A stretch of 43,711 nucleotides of DNA, taken from contig PEWE01000007.1 in assembly GCA_002779605.1 (NCBI GenBank), positions 1 to 43,711 of the forward strand, in the 5' to 3' direction. This stretch comes from Zetaproteobacteria bacterium CG06_land_8_20_14_3_00_59_53 (GTDB lineage Bacteria; Pseudomonadota; Zetaproteobacteria; Mariprofundales; Mariprofundaceae). Positions 25,324 to 34,089 of this stretch are shown piece by piece (within the stretch, counting starts at the first letter, position 1; each line of letters begins with the position of its first letter). The notes below the pieces were generated by a model, which did not search any database, was not told the DNA's origin, and worked only from the letters and a program-made list of their open reading frames with translations. The position numbers were made by a program, and so were the translations under genes.

Positions 25324-26601
25324 TTAAAACTTGTAGCTGATCGAAGCCGCCAGCATATGCACCTGGGACTTGTAGTCGCCGTTCTTCACCGTGTTCGGGG
25401 AGCCGGCCGGTGTAGTCGGCGAAGCAGTCTGATTTCGTTTCACAAAGTAGACATAGCCGTAAAACAGGTCGAGCGTGGTTTGCGCATTGATATCGTAGCC
25501 GTAGCCAAAGGAAACGATATGCCTGTCATTATCCGGCGTGGATGGCGAAAAATCGACATCGCTGCTCGGCGTCGGATCAAATACATATCCGAAGCGAGTG
25601 CGTGAATGGTCGGTATAATCCCATTCGGCGCCAAACCTGAACGCCGTCGTCGCTTTCCAGTTGCGAGGGTCGTTTGTCGAGCCAGTGGCCGTGGCTCCGA
25701 TCAGTGTCTGCAGTGTGGAAACTGCGGTGCGATAGCTGGCAAGGTCGTAAGTGATATTGATTGCGTCATAGGTCTTCCAATTCACCCAATCCACATCAAA
25801 ACTCAGCAACCAGTCCTGCTGCGGCTTGTAGGCAACTCCGAAATTAACCATATCCGGCAGCGTTACCTTCGATTTGGCGCCGGTGGTTGTTCCACCCAAC
25901 GTTCTCAGGGTCGACTGTGCAATCGCAGTTCCGTTGATATTCACCTTGATCTTGCTGCGATAGGACAAGCCAACGCTCAGATTATCCTGCTTGTACATCA
26001 GCGATGCATTGCCTCCCCAGCCATCGCCATTGCCGTTGAGCATCTGATTCGAACTATTCAGATCCACATTATTCAAATAGGCGTAATCCGCGCCTGCGGC
26101 AACTGCCAGATGATCGCTGATACGATAGACCAGACTCGGATTGACTTGAAACATCTGAATTCGCGAATAGGTATTTTTGGAGGCAAAGGGTCCGGTGGCC
26201 GGCCAGTTCGTCTCGAGACCGAATGGCGAATTGATGCCGATCGAACCGCCGAGACCGGACGCCTCGTTCATATAGGTATAATAGGCATGAGGCACAAGGA
26301 AGGTCTTGCTTTTGGCTTGAGTGGATGAACCGCCACCTGTGGTCGATGCATTCGGAGAATACTTGGCACCTGGCACAATCAGCCCGACTCCGCCGCCCAT
26401 GATCTGGTTACCCTGCGAAAAGCCGACACCCGCTGGATTATGCCAGGCCGCCGATGCATCGTCAGCCACGGCGGTAAAGGCGCTGCCCATACCGGATGCG
26501 CGGGTTGCCATCTCGCCGATCTGGAATCCGCCGGCCATGGCCGATGCCGCAAAACCGGTCGTCATGCCCACAGCCAGCGAAAATTTGATGAATTGCTTCA
26601 T
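25324..26601 (-). CDS. Outer membrane channel of the OmpP1/FadL/TodX family
   Basis: This 425-residue outer-membrane beta-barrel has a clear signal peptide (about residues 1-23, ending SAMAGG). The FadL-family N-terminal pattern follows: GGFQIGEMATRASGMGSA and AAWHNPAGVG, where the NPAG stretch is the plug-region hallmark. It ends with the aromatic SISYKF typical of barrel proteins recognised by BAM. FadL-type channels bring long-chain fatty acids or hydrocarbons across the outer membrane. No fatty acid oxidation genes are nearby, so the substrate is uncertain. AGGAGG precedes the start. Confidence 0.92.
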   Translation of the reverse strand: MKQFIKFSLAVGMTTGFAASAMAGGFQIGEMATRASGMGSAFTAVADDASAAWHNPAGVGFSQGNQIMGGGVGLIVPGAKYSPNASTTGGGSSTQAKSKTFLVPHAYYTYMNEASGLGGSIGINSPFGLETNWPATGPFASKNTYSRIQMFQVNPSLVYRISDHLAVAAGADYAYLNNVDLNSSNQMLNGNGDGWGGNASLMYKQDNLSVGLSYRSKIKVNINGTAIAQSTLRTLGGTTTGAKSKVTLPDMVNFGVAYKPQQDWLLSFDVDWVNWKTYDAINITYDLASYRTAVSTLQTLIGATATGSTNDPRNWKATTAFRFGAEWDYTDHSRTRFGYVFDPTPSSDVDFSPSTPDNDRHIVSFGYGYDINAQTTLDLFYGYVYFVKRNQTASPTTPAGSPNTVKNGDYKSQVHMLAASISYKF

Positions 26602-26673
26602 GGATCCTTCCCTCCTTTGTGCCCTCTTGGAATGCAGGATAGAAGCAATACCCTAGTAATGGCAAGGGGAAGG

Positions 26674-28095
26674 TCAGAGGCGCAGCAGCAAGCGGACGAT
26701 CTTCCTTACCCTTTCGCTGAAAAGGGCCGGCGTGAAAAAACTGCCGGCAATGCGCTTGTTCACCTCAGCCAGCGTCGGATAGGGCGCGATCATCCCGGTC
26801 ATGGCGCCGATCTTGAGTTTCTGGCTGATGGCCAGCACCCAGGGCTGGATCAATTCTCCGGCATGCAGCCCGACGATACTTGCCCCGAGGATGCGCCCGG
26901 ATTTATCCGTGACCACCTTGACCAGCCCCTCGGTACGCCGTTCGGCCTGCGCCCGGTCGTTCTCCTCAAAACTCCAGCGCAATACCTGAACATCCTTTCC
27001 GGCTTTCTCCGCATCGCTCCGGGTCATGCCGACATGGGCCAGTTCAGGGTCGGTATAGGTCACCCATGGCACCGCCGAGTAATCCACTTTCGCAGGCCAG
27101 CGGAACAGCATATTGCGGACCACGATACCCGCCTGATAGGCCGCCATATGCGTGAACTGATAAGGACCGGCTACATCGCCGATGGCAAAGATGCGCTTGT
27201 TCGATGTACGCAGCCGCGCATCCACCGTAATGCCCTGGGGTTTATACTGCACACCCGCCGCCTGAAGATTGAGACTGCCCGCATTCGCCCTGCGCCCGGT
27301 GGCGATCAGGACATGCGTGCCTACAATGCGCCGGCTGGCGGAATCGCTTTCGAACAACGCCACAACGCCCTGCTTCGCCCTTTCAAAGCGAAGGGAGGTC
27401 GCACCCTCATACAAGTCGATCCCCTCTTCGCTCAGTCGTTGCAGAACCACGGCGGCAAGCTCCGCATCGTCCCTGGGAAGCAGACGCGCCACCTCGATCA
27501 CCGATACCTGCGCGCCCAGCCTGCGATGCGCCTGTGCCATCTCCATACCGATGGGGCCACCCCCCACAACGATCAAATGTTCGATCGGAGAAGTGTTGGC
27601 AAAGATATTTTCATTGGTGAAATACCCGACCTCGTCCAGTCCGGGGATCGGCGGCACAAACGGGGATGAACCGCTGGCGATCACAAAATATTTCGCTCGA
27701 ATCTGCGTATCCCCGGCCCGGAGGGTGCGCTCGTCGACAAACTCACCGGCGGCCTGAATTACCTTCACGCCCAGCCCTTCGAAGCGTTCGACCGAATCAT
27801 TCGGCGCGATCGCCGCGATCACCCCGTGCACATGCCGGTACACCGCCTGCCAGTCCACCTGCGGCTCTACGCCCCGGATGCCGAAAGGCGCTGAGGAACG
27901 TACGGCATGCGCCCTTTCTGCGGCCGCCAGCAGCGCCTTGGACGGCACGCAGCCGGTATTCAGGCAATCCCCGCCCATGGCCGCCTTTTCGACCAGCACC
28001 ACACGGGCCCCCATCTGCACGGCACCCGCCGCCACGGAAAGTCCGCCGGAACCGCCCCCGATAACGCAGATATCGGTTGTCAGCATCTCACTCAT
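26674..28095 (-). CDS. FAD-dependent pyridine nucleotide-disulfide oxidoreductase (mercuric reductase-like)
   Basis: The 473-residue protein has the FAD-binding motif CVIGGGSGGLS (10-20), a redox-active disulfide in GGDCLNTGCVPSK (C44, C49), NAD(P)-binding VVGGGPIGMEMA and the FAD motif IFAIGDVAGPYQ. The C-terminal dimer interface reads APYPTLAEVNKR, so the catalytic His of lipoamide dehydrogenase (HPT) is a Tyr, as in mercuric reductases. It lacks the N-terminal HMA domain and the C-terminal Cys pair needed for mercury. It overlaps the TVP38-type gene upstream by 8 bp. The substrate is unknown; a membrane-linked disulfide or quinone role is possible. Confidence 0.88.
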   Translation of the reverse strand: MSEMLTTDICVIGGGSGGLSVAAGAVQMGARVVLVEKAAMGGDCLNTGCVPSKALLAAAERAHAVRSSAPFGIRGVEPQVDWQAVYRHVHGVIAAIAPNDSVERFEGLGVKVIQAAGEFVDERTLRAGDTQIRAKYFVIASGSSPFVPPIPGLDEVGYFTNENIFANTSPIEHLIVVGGGPIGMEMAQAHRRLGAQVSVIEVARLLPRDDAELAAVVLQRLSEEGIDLYEGATSLRFERAKQGVVALFESDSASRRIVGTHVLIATGRRANAGSLNLQAAGVQYKPQGITVDARLRTSNKRIFAIGDVAGPYQFTHMAAYQAGIVVRNMLFRWPAKVDYSAVPWVTYTDPELAHVGMTRSDAEKAGKDVQVLRWSFEENDRAQAERRTEGLVKVVTDKSGRILGASIVGLHAGELIQPWVLAISQKLKIGAMTGMIAPYPTLAEVNKRIAGSFFTPALFSERVRKIVRLLLRL

Positions 28096-28825
28096 CGCCC
28101 GGCTCCTGCTGCTTATGAAGCAGATGTTTGTAGGCCACCGGAAGCATCGAAAGCAGCGCCAATCCGATGAGCGCGGCCATGATCTCGGGCGACAACACCC
28201 CTTGAAGGTTCAGGCTCTGGCCGCTGTCAAACATGCTCCCCAGCCCGGAACCGAACAGTGAAAACACAAAGGTGGCCGGCATGATGCCGAACAACGTGGC
28301 GATCACGTAAATACGCAGCGGCAAACCGAGAAAGGCCGGAGCCAGATTGACCAGAAAGAAGGGAAACAGGGGAATCAGTCGCAGCACGAACATATAGCTC
28401 CAGGCGTTCGCGATGAACCCGGCCTGCATGCGCTGCAGCACAGGCCCAGCACGCACCAGCAGATAATCGCCCAGCGATGTTCTGGCCAGCAGAAACAGTG
28501 CGGTCGCACCGATGGTCGCGGCAAGCACGGCATACATGCCTCCGGCCAGCGCACCGAACAGAAAGCCGCCGCTGACCGTCATCACCGCCCCGCCGGGAAG
28601 TGAAAAAGCGACGACAAGGATATACACACCGATATAGGCCAGCGGAGCCATAAAGGCATGATCTGCCACCCAGCCCAGCATTATCTGCCGGTGTTCTGCC
28701 AGTGTGGCAAAGCTCAGCTGACGGTCAAGATGCAGGGCAAAAAAGGCGACCACCCCGGCAAGCAGGATGATCGGGGGAAGCAGACGCCTCCATGAAAGAC
28801 CGGATTGATGATTTGCTGCATGCAT
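28088..28825 (-). CDS. TVP38/TMEM64 (DedA-superfamily) membrane protein
   Basis: The 245-residue inner-membrane protein has about six hydrophobic segments. The VTT-domain core reads FSLPGGAVMTVSGGFLFGALAGG, then FLLARTSLGDYLL, then FVLRLIPLFPFFLVNLAPAFLG. The RLIPLFPF segment is the conserved re-entrant loop of the family, whose relatives act as lipid scramblases or flippases. The start at 28825 (MHAANHQ) follows GGAG; an in-frame ATG 24 bases upstream is less favoured. It overlaps the FAD oxidoreductase by ATGAGTGA. TVP38 proteins are often beside, or fused to, such oxidoreductases, so a joint membrane redox task is likely. Confidence 0.88.
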   Translation of the reverse strand: MHAANHQSGLSWRRLLPPIILLAGVVAFFALHLDRQLSFATLAEHRQIMLGWVADHAFMAPLAYIGVYILVVAFSLPGGAVMTVSGGFLFGALAGGMYAVLAATIGATALFLLARTSLGDYLLVRAGPVLQRMQAGFIANAWSYMFVLRLIPLFPFFLVNLAPAFLGLPLRIYVIATLFGIMPATFVFSLFGSGLGSMFDSGQSLNLQGVLSPEIMAALIGLALLSMLPVAYKHLLHKQQEPGDE

Positions 28826-28956
28826 CGCTGGGCTCCAAGGCATTATCATGCCCTGCCTGCGGAAAAACGCACAGCAGCGAACAGCTGCCGGCGCATATGC
28901 CCGCTCAGGGTGATGCTTGGTCGTTCATCAGACTCAGGGATTACAGAGGTTTATTC

Positions 28957-28976
28957 AAAACAGCCATAAACGGCTG
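28957..28976 (-). terminator. Probable terminator of the small unknown gene
   Basis: CAGCC (28961-28965) and GGCTG (28972-28976) form a 5-bp stem with a 6-base loop, followed on the minus strand by TTTTG. It lies 4 bp past the stop of the gene ending at 28981. The stem is short, so the call is moderate. Confidence 0.45.
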
Positions 28977-28980
28977 GTCA

Positions 28981-29205
28981 TCAGGCCACCAGACGGGCTT
29001 GCTCCAATCTGGATTCGATTTCAAGCACATCGGCCTGCGACGCACCGGCAGACTTGAACACAAAGGGCCAGAAACAGGATTCGCGCACAAAGTAGCTGGA
29101 GTTCCCATCATGCTGCACCAGCAGACCTCCGGACAACTCCTCCACATGCAATTCCGCCACATGGGCGAATGAATGGGCGATCCTGCGGGCACGTTCGATA
29201 TTCAT
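28981..29205 (-). CDS. Small hypothetical protein
   Basis: The product is a 74-residue protein that I do not recognise. ATG 29205 follows AAGGAG at ideal spacing, and a short terminator lies just downstream. It begins with a basic amphipathic helix (MNIERARRIAHSFAHVAE) followed by a probable small beta region (ELSGGLLVQHDGNSSYFVR) and ends with a helix (ADVLEIESRLEQARLVA). One cysteine is in ESCFWPF. No signal peptide or membrane segment is present, so it is likely cytosolic. It lies between valS and the TVP38-type gene on the same strand. Confidence 0.65.
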   Translation of the reverse strand: MNIERARRIAHSFAHVAELHVEELSGGLLVQHDGNSSYFVRESCFWPFVFKSAGASQADVLEIESRLEQARLVA

Positions 29206-29309
29206 GTCTGGCTCCTTGCTGCCTGTACTTAGCTTTTCTGTCGCATAAACGGCGCCAAAAATAAGCTTCAGCAGGAAGGAAGCACGATGCTGCACATCAC
29301 AAAGAACGT

Positions 29310-31988
29310 TTATTTCCCGGCTTGAGTCGCCTTTTTCAGGGCATGCATGCGCTGGATGGCAGCCTCGATCTCGCCCTGTCTGGTGCGCAATCCGTCCAGT
29401 TCCAACTCGGCCTTCTCGACCACCTCGGCCGGAGCATTGTCGCGGTACTTCGGATTGGACAGGCGCCCCGCCATCTTGTCGATCTCTTTGGCCAGCTTAG
29501 CCTGCGCCTTATCCAGACGGGCAAGCTCTTCCTCGACATCCACGAGGCCGGCCAGCGGCACATAAACCGTCGCGCCATCCAGCGGGGCCACGGCGGCCCC
29601 TTCCAGCTCCGTATCGCGCGGCAGCCATGCGAGGCTTTCCAGCCTTGCCAGCGCACGGATGGTGTCCTCATGCGCGGCCAGATCAGCCTGCAACACCGCA
29701 TCGCAGGCCACGCTTGCGGCCAGTTTTCTGGCCGGCGAGATGTTCATCTCGCCGCGGATCGAACGGATACCCGAAACCACCTGCATCACGTGCCGCATGC
29801 TGCCGGCTGCCGATGCGAATTCCGGCGAGTTCCAGCTTCCCGCCACCCATGTACTCGACACCAGGCGGGCTGATTCTCCATGCAGCGTCTGCCAGAGGGC
29901 CTCGGAAATGAACGGACAGATCGGATGCAGCAGGCGCAACCAGCCGTCGAGTGCGGTGAGCATGGTGATCTGCGTCTCCAGCTTCGCAGCCTCGTCCTCG
30001 CCATACAGGGCCACCTTGGCTGCTTCCACATACCAGTCGCAGTACACACCCCAGACAAAGGCATACAGACTCGATGCCGCTTCATTGAAACGATACTCCA
30101 CCAGCGCCTGATCCACCTCGCGGGCACAGGTATCGAGCTCAAACAGCACCCAGCGATTGATATCCGAGGTCGGCACAAAATCGCCGGCAGGCGATGCATC
30201 GCCCCGGTTCATGAACACGAAACGTGCCGCATTCCAGATCTTGTTCATGAAGTTGCGGTTGGAACCGATGCGTTCGACATCCAGCTTCACATCGCGGCCC
30301 GGCGTGGCCATGTGTGCCAGCGTGAAGCGCAGTGCATCGGATCCATACTGCTCGACCATCTCCAGCGGATCGACCACATTGCCCTTGGACTTGCTCATCT
30401 TCTGGCCGGATGCATCGCGGATCAGCGCATGGATATACACATCCCTGAACGGCACCTTTCCGGTGAACTTCATGCCCATCATGATCATGCGGGCCACCCA
30501 GAAGAAGATGATGTCGAAGCCGGTCACCAGCACATTGGTCGGGTAGAAGGATTCCAGTTCCTTGGTGTCATTCGGCCAGCCGAGGGTGGAGAACGGCCAC
30601 AGTCCGGAGGAAAACCAGGTATCCAGCACATCCTCGTCCTGGCGGATATGGGTACCGCCACAGCCTTCGCAGCGCTCAGGCGTGGTTCGCGATACGGTGA
30701 TGTGCTCGCAATCGCCGCAATACCACGCCGGGATGCGATGCCCCCACCACAACTGGCGCGAGATGCACCAATCCTGAATATTGCGCATCCACTCGAAATA
30801 GGTCTTTTCCCAGTGCTGCGGCACAAAGCGGATGTCACCATCCTCCACAGCCTTGATGGCCGGATCGGCCAGCGGCTGGATCTTCACATACCATTGGTCG
30901 GTCAGGTACGGCTCCAGAATGGCATGCGAGCGATCGCCGCGACCTACCTGATGCGTGTGTTCGTCAATCTTGTACAGCAGGCCTGCGGCATCCAGATCGG
31001 CCACCACGTTTTCGCGCGCCTCGTAGCGCTCCATGCCGTGGTATTTTTCCGGCACGGTCTCTTCATCCACCATATGGGCGCGCGGTGTGAGGATGTTGAT
31101 CAGCGGCAGGGCGTGGCGCTTGCCGACCTCGTAGTCGTTGAAATCGTGTGCCGGGGTGATCTTCACGCAACCGGTACCGAATGCGCGGTCCACATACTCG
31201 TCGGCGATCACCGGAATGGTGCGGTCGGTCAACGGCAATTGAACCTGTTTACCGATCAGGTCCTGATAGCGCTCGTCCTCCGGATGCACGGCCACGGCGG
31301 CATCGCCGAACATGGTCTCAGGACGGGTGGTGGCGACGATGATGTGCTTCGACGGATCATCCACCAGCGGGTAGCACATATGCCAGAGATGACCGTTTTC
31401 CTCCTCGTGCTGCACCTCGAGATCGGACACCGCTGTTTCCAGCACCGGGTCCCAGTTCACCAGCCGCTTGCCGCGATAGATCAGCCCCTCCTCGTACAGG
31501 CGCACGAACACCTCGCGCACGGCCTCCGACAAGCCCTCATCGAGGGTGAATCGCTCGCGTGACCAGTCACAGGAGCAGCCCAGCCGCTTGAGCTGGCCCA
31601 CGATGGTGCCGCCGGAGTGCTCTTTCCATTCCCACACGCGATCAAGGAAGCGCTCGCGGCCCATATCACGGCGGTGCAGGCCCTCTTTGTCCAACAGGCG
31701 CTCGACCACCATCTGGGTGGCGATGCCGGCATGATCGGTGCCCGGCTGCCAGAGAGTCGACTTGCCCTTCATGCGCTGCCAGCGGATGAGGATGTCCTGC
31801 ATGGTGTAGGAGAATGCATGGCCCATATGCAGGGTGCCGGTCACATTCGGCGGCGGAATCACGATGCAATAGGACTCGTCGCCTTCTTTCGGCTGGAATG
31901 CATCGGACTGCAGCCATTGCTCGGAGATCGCCTCCTCCATTGCATGTGGCTCAAATGCCTTGACCAGTTCCGGGGCTTGTTCGCTCAT
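29310..31988 (-). CDS. valS: Valyl-tRNA synthetase (ValS)
   Basis: ValS charges tRNA-Val. The 892-residue class I synthetase has the HIGH-type motif PNVTGTLHMGHAF (HMGH, residues 54-57) and the KMSKS motif in ASGQKMSKSKGNVVDPLE. An editing domain lies between them (GTDHAGIATQ ... TTRPETMFGDAAVAVHP, GTGCVKITPAHDFNDYEVG). A cysteine cluster (YCGDCEH, CEGCGG) may bind zinc. The C-terminal helical arm (KAQAKLAKEIDKMAGRLSNPKY) is the tRNA-binding coiled coil. AGGAAAC precedes the start. The upstream gene encodes an acidic PopZ-like protein and, before it, holC. Confidence 0.97.
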   Translation of the reverse strand: MSEQAPELVKAFEPHAMEEAISEQWLQSDAFQPKEGDESYCIVIPPPNVTGTLHMGHAFSYTMQDILIRWQRMKGKSTLWQPGTDHAGIATQMVVERLLDKEGLHRRDMGRERFLDRVWEWKEHSGGTIVGQLKRLGCSCDWSRERFTLDEGLSEAVREVFVRLYEEGLIYRGKRLVNWDPVLETAVSDLEVQHEEENGHLWHMCYPLVDDPSKHIIVATTRPETMFGDAAVAVHPEDERYQDLIGKQVQLPLTDRTIPVIADEYVDRAFGTGCVKITPAHDFNDYEVGKRHALPLINILTPRAHMVDEETVPEKYHGMERYEARENVVADLDAAGLLYKIDEHTHQVGRGDRSHAILEPYLTDQWYVKIQPLADPAIKAVEDGDIRFVPQHWEKTYFEWMRNIQDWCISRQLWWGHRIPAWYCGDCEHITVSRTTPERCEGCGGTHIRQDEDVLDTWFSSGLWPFSTLGWPNDTKELESFYPTNVLVTGFDIIFFWVARMIMMGMKFTGKVPFRDVYIHALIRDASGQKMSKSKGNVVDPLEMVEQYGSDALRFTLAHMATPGRDVKLDVERIGSNRNFMNKIWNAARFVFMNRGDASPAGDFVPTSDINRWVLFELDTCAREVDQALVEYRFNEAASSLYAFVWGVYCDWYVEAAKVALYGEDEAAKLETQITMLTALDGWLRLLHPICPFISEALWQTLHGESARLVSSTWVAGSWNSPEFASAAGSMRHVMQVVSGIRSIRGEMNISPARKLAASVACDAVLQADLAAHEDTIRALARLESLAWLPRDTELEGAAVAPLDGATVYVPLAGLVDVEEELARLDKAQAKLAKEIDKMAGRLSNPKYRDNAPAEVVEKAELELDGLRTRQGEIEAAIQRMHALKKATQAGK

Positions 31989-32024
31989 ATTGTTTCCTGA
32001 TATACCTGTATTTGCGCAAGCCGC

Positions 32025-32846
32025 TTAATCGGATTGCGTGTCGTTTTCTGATTCGCTCTGTACGATGTCTGCTGGCTGCTGCGCGGCGATATGTTTGCGC
32101 ACAACCTCCTCGACCAGCGCCGGCAGCATGTCCTGAATCCGCGCATGGATCTCGTCACTGATCTGCACGATCAGCAGATCCGCATCCAGCGTCGGAGCTG
32201 CAGGCACCTCTGATTCAGGGGCAACATCTTCCCGCTGTTCATCATCCGACTGATCGTCATCAAACAATTCTTCGTCGGGGACGGCCTGTACAGCAAGCGG
32301 CTCGTCGTCCTGCCATGCATCATCCGGGCCTTCATCCTCAACCCGCTCTTCGTCAGGGATGTCCTGTGTTTCAACAAGATACTCATCCTGCGAAGGCTCC
32401 GCATCGCTCTGTTCTGCAGCGTCATCCTGTTTGTCAGGTTCGCTCTGTTCCGCAAAGGCCAGCAGGTCGGGCGTATCCTCCACCAGCATGTCCTCGCTGA
32501 GCACGATGCGTTTGACGACCTTCTCGGGCCCTGCAACAGCTTCGTGCTCCGCAACAGGCTTCGGCTCTGACAAAACTTCTTCGGCTTCGCTTTCTACAGC
32601 CTCGACGAGCGCATCATCGGAAGCATCGGCCTCCATGCCCTCAGCATTCTCAACGATCTCTTCGATGTCCTCGAGGGCAGGTTCTGCTTTGCCATCAACA
32701 TCTGCCGGATCAACCGGCTCATCATCGTTGGTGGCTTCATGGCGTTTCCGCGCGGATCTGTGATCGCGCTCTTCCTCTCCCTCGCTCTCTTTAAGCAGGG
32801 CATCGATACTTCTCAGAATGTCGTCGATATTCGTGTCGTCGGCCAT
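32025..32846 (-). CDS. Highly acidic PopZ/DUF2497-like protein (candidate)
   Basis: This 273-residue protein has a three-part layout. A short N-terminal helix, DDTNIDDILRSIDALLKES (about 3-21), is followed by a long linker dominated by Asp and Glu, with some Pro (about 22-213). A C-terminal helical region ends SDEIHARIQDMLPALVEEVVRKHIA (about 230-255). The PopZ family (DUF2497) of alpha-proteobacteria has the same layout. There the N-terminal helix reads like MEEILASIRRII, the linker is rich in Pro, Glu and Asp, and C-terminal helices resemble LPALVERLVREEIE. PopZ self-assembles at cell poles and gathers ParB and other partners. The similarity is mine from memory. It sits between holC and valS; no ribosome site is clear. 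Confidence 0.6.
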   Translation of the reverse strand: MADDTNIDDILRSIDALLKESEGEEERDHRSARKRHEATNDDEPVDPADVDGKAEPALEDIEEIVENAEGMEADASDDALVEAVESEAEEVLSEPKPVAEHEAVAGPEKVVKRIVLSEDMLVEDTPDLLAFAEQSEPDKQDDAAEQSDAEPSQDEYLVETQDIPDEERVEDEGPDDAWQDDEPLAVQAVPDEELFDDDQSDDEQREDVAPESEVPAAPTLDADLLIVQISDEIHARIQDMLPALVEEVVRKHIAAQQPADIVQSESENDTQSD

Positions 32847-32893
32847 GCAAGCATGCTACGAATAGCAGACAGCTTGGCAAAGGTTCCTTGCTG

Positions 32894-33334
32894 CTACTTT
32901 TTCTCCGTCTGCGCGATGTATTGCGGATCCAGACCCAACTGGCGGTAGCTGCGGAAACGCTCGCGCGAGGCCTGCATCAGAGGCTCGCTCCATGCATCGA
33001 CAAAGTCCACGATACTGGAGAATCCGTCCAGTTCCGGCGGCACCTCGCAGGTGCCGTTGATCAGCACCCCGGGCTTATTGTCGCGGCACACATCCAGAGC
33101 CAGCAGGATCGGATGCTGCGCGTTCTCTGCCGCATCGCTTGCTGCAACGCCATGTGCCAGAAAGGATTCGGGATGAATCGTCCATAACCGCTCATCAAGC
33201 TTGACCATGAAGCCGGCATCCGGACACAGGATGACCACTTGCGGTGTCAGGCGACCGCGGCGCAGCAGCAGGGATGCGATGCCCTCGATACGGTCCGGAT
33301 TGTCCAGTCGCTGGAACCAGACCTTGCTATCCAC
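32894..33334 (-). CDS. holC: DNA polymerase III chi subunit (HolC)
   Basis: Chi links the clamp loader to single-strand-binding protein at the replication fork. The 146-residue protein shows IASLLLRRGRLTPQVVILCPDAGFMVKLDERLWTI and ESFLAHG, matching the HolC pattern in which a Cys-containing strand precedes LW and SF-PH. The start is GTG at 33334, with GGAGGCG 7 bases upstream. It overlaps the PAP2 gene by 8 bp, so the two are probably translated together. The holC-valS neighbourhood is common in Proteobacteria; here one gene is inserted between them. Confidence 0.85.
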   Translation of the reverse strand: MDSKVWFQRLDNPDRIEGIASLLLRRGRLTPQVVILCPDAGFMVKLDERLWTIHPESFLAHGVAASDAAENAQHPILLALDVCRDNKPGVLINGTCEVPPELDGFSSIVDFVDAWSEPLMQASRERFRSYRQLGLDPQYIAQTEKK

Positions 33335-34034
33335 GTCCGCCTCCGATGATCTCCTTCCAGCGCCGCCCCAGAATCAACAGTGCCGCAACCGGCAGCACCA
33401 CGGCCAGCGGTTGCGCGGTCAGCGGCTGCATGTGATACCCAAGGCCCAGCACCGCGGCCAGCACAGCCACCAGCAGGATGCAGAACCTCCACGACCATGC
33501 CGATGCCTGCCAGCGATCCACCGGCCAGCCTGCCGACCAGCGCCAGAAGCCATGCATGCACAGCGCGCCGAGCACAAGGCCCACGGTGACATCCAACGGG
33601 AAATGCACCCCGCCGTAGATACGTCCGATGGCGGCCAGCGCGAACAGTGCCGCCACACCCCATGCGCGCAGGTCACGGACATTCCACAACAGGAAGGCGG
33701 CAAGCAGCATCACACCGTCGGAGGCGGAATGACCGGAGGGAAAGGAATGCGAGGTCAGCGGCGCGCCGAGCACATGGACGTTCTCAAGCAGTGCCGGTGG
33801 TCTCGGCATATCGAACAGGCGCTTGAGAAACTGTGCGAGCAGACCGGAGGTGATAAAGGCCAGCATGGCGGCCAAGCCCAGACGCAGGCGGAAAAGCATG
33901 ATCAGCGCGCACAGCAGCGCAATCACCAAGCCGTCGCCGAAACCGCTGACGATACCGAAAAAACCATCCAGCACAGGGTTGTGTGCATCGTTGATCAAGC
34001 GGAAAAGCGCGATATTTAGACCTGATTCCTGCAT
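33327..34034 (-). CDS. PAP2-family membrane phosphatase
   Basis: This 235-residue inner-membrane enzyme has about six hydrophobic segments and the three PAP2 motifs: K71 and R78 in KRLFDMPRP, PSGHS (99-103, catalytic H102), and R138 with H144 and D148 in GRIYGGVHFPLD. Family members dephosphorylate undecaprenyl pyrophosphate, phosphatidylglycerophosphate or lipid A phosphate, with the active site on the periplasmic side. Which one applies here is unclear. It is the gene upstream of holC, overlapping by 8 bp. Start-site signals are weak. Confidence 0.9.
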   Translation of the reverse strand: MQESGLNIALFRLINDAHNPVLDGFFGIVSGFGDGLVIALLCALIMLFRLRLGLAAMLAFITSGLLAQFLKRLFDMPRPPALLENVHVLGAPLTSHSFPSGHSASDGVMLLAAFLLWNVRDLRAWGVAALFALAAIGRIYGGVHFPLDVTVGLVLGALCMHGFWRWSAGWPVDRWQASAWSWRFCILLVAVLAAVLGLGYHMQPLTAQPLAVVLPVAALLILGRRWKEIIGGGRG

Positions 34035-34089
34035 GGGCGGACGCTAGCGCCTGCCTGCAGGCGATGCTATGTCCCGCTTGGCGCAGGCT

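Noticed and set aside
26440-27669. Open frame antisense to the FAD oxidoreductase and fadL-type genes
   Set aside because: Both opposite-strand genes have clear family motifs; the antisense product has none.
26674-28095. Mercury resistance (merA)
   Set aside because: The flavoprotein lacks the N-terminal metal-binding domain and the C-terminal cysteine pair, and no other mer genes are near.
28792-29172. Possible 126-residue plus-strand gene with a CPACGK motif
   Set aside because: It overlaps the TVP38-type gene start and the small gene at 28981-29205, which has a good ribosome site and a terminator. The CxxC is likely chance.
29880-31562. Long open frame antisense to valS (560 codons)
   Set aside because: It runs fully opposite the conserved valS gene, has no recognisable domain and a composition rich in His, Gln and Arg, as expected for the reverse strand of a GC-rich gene.
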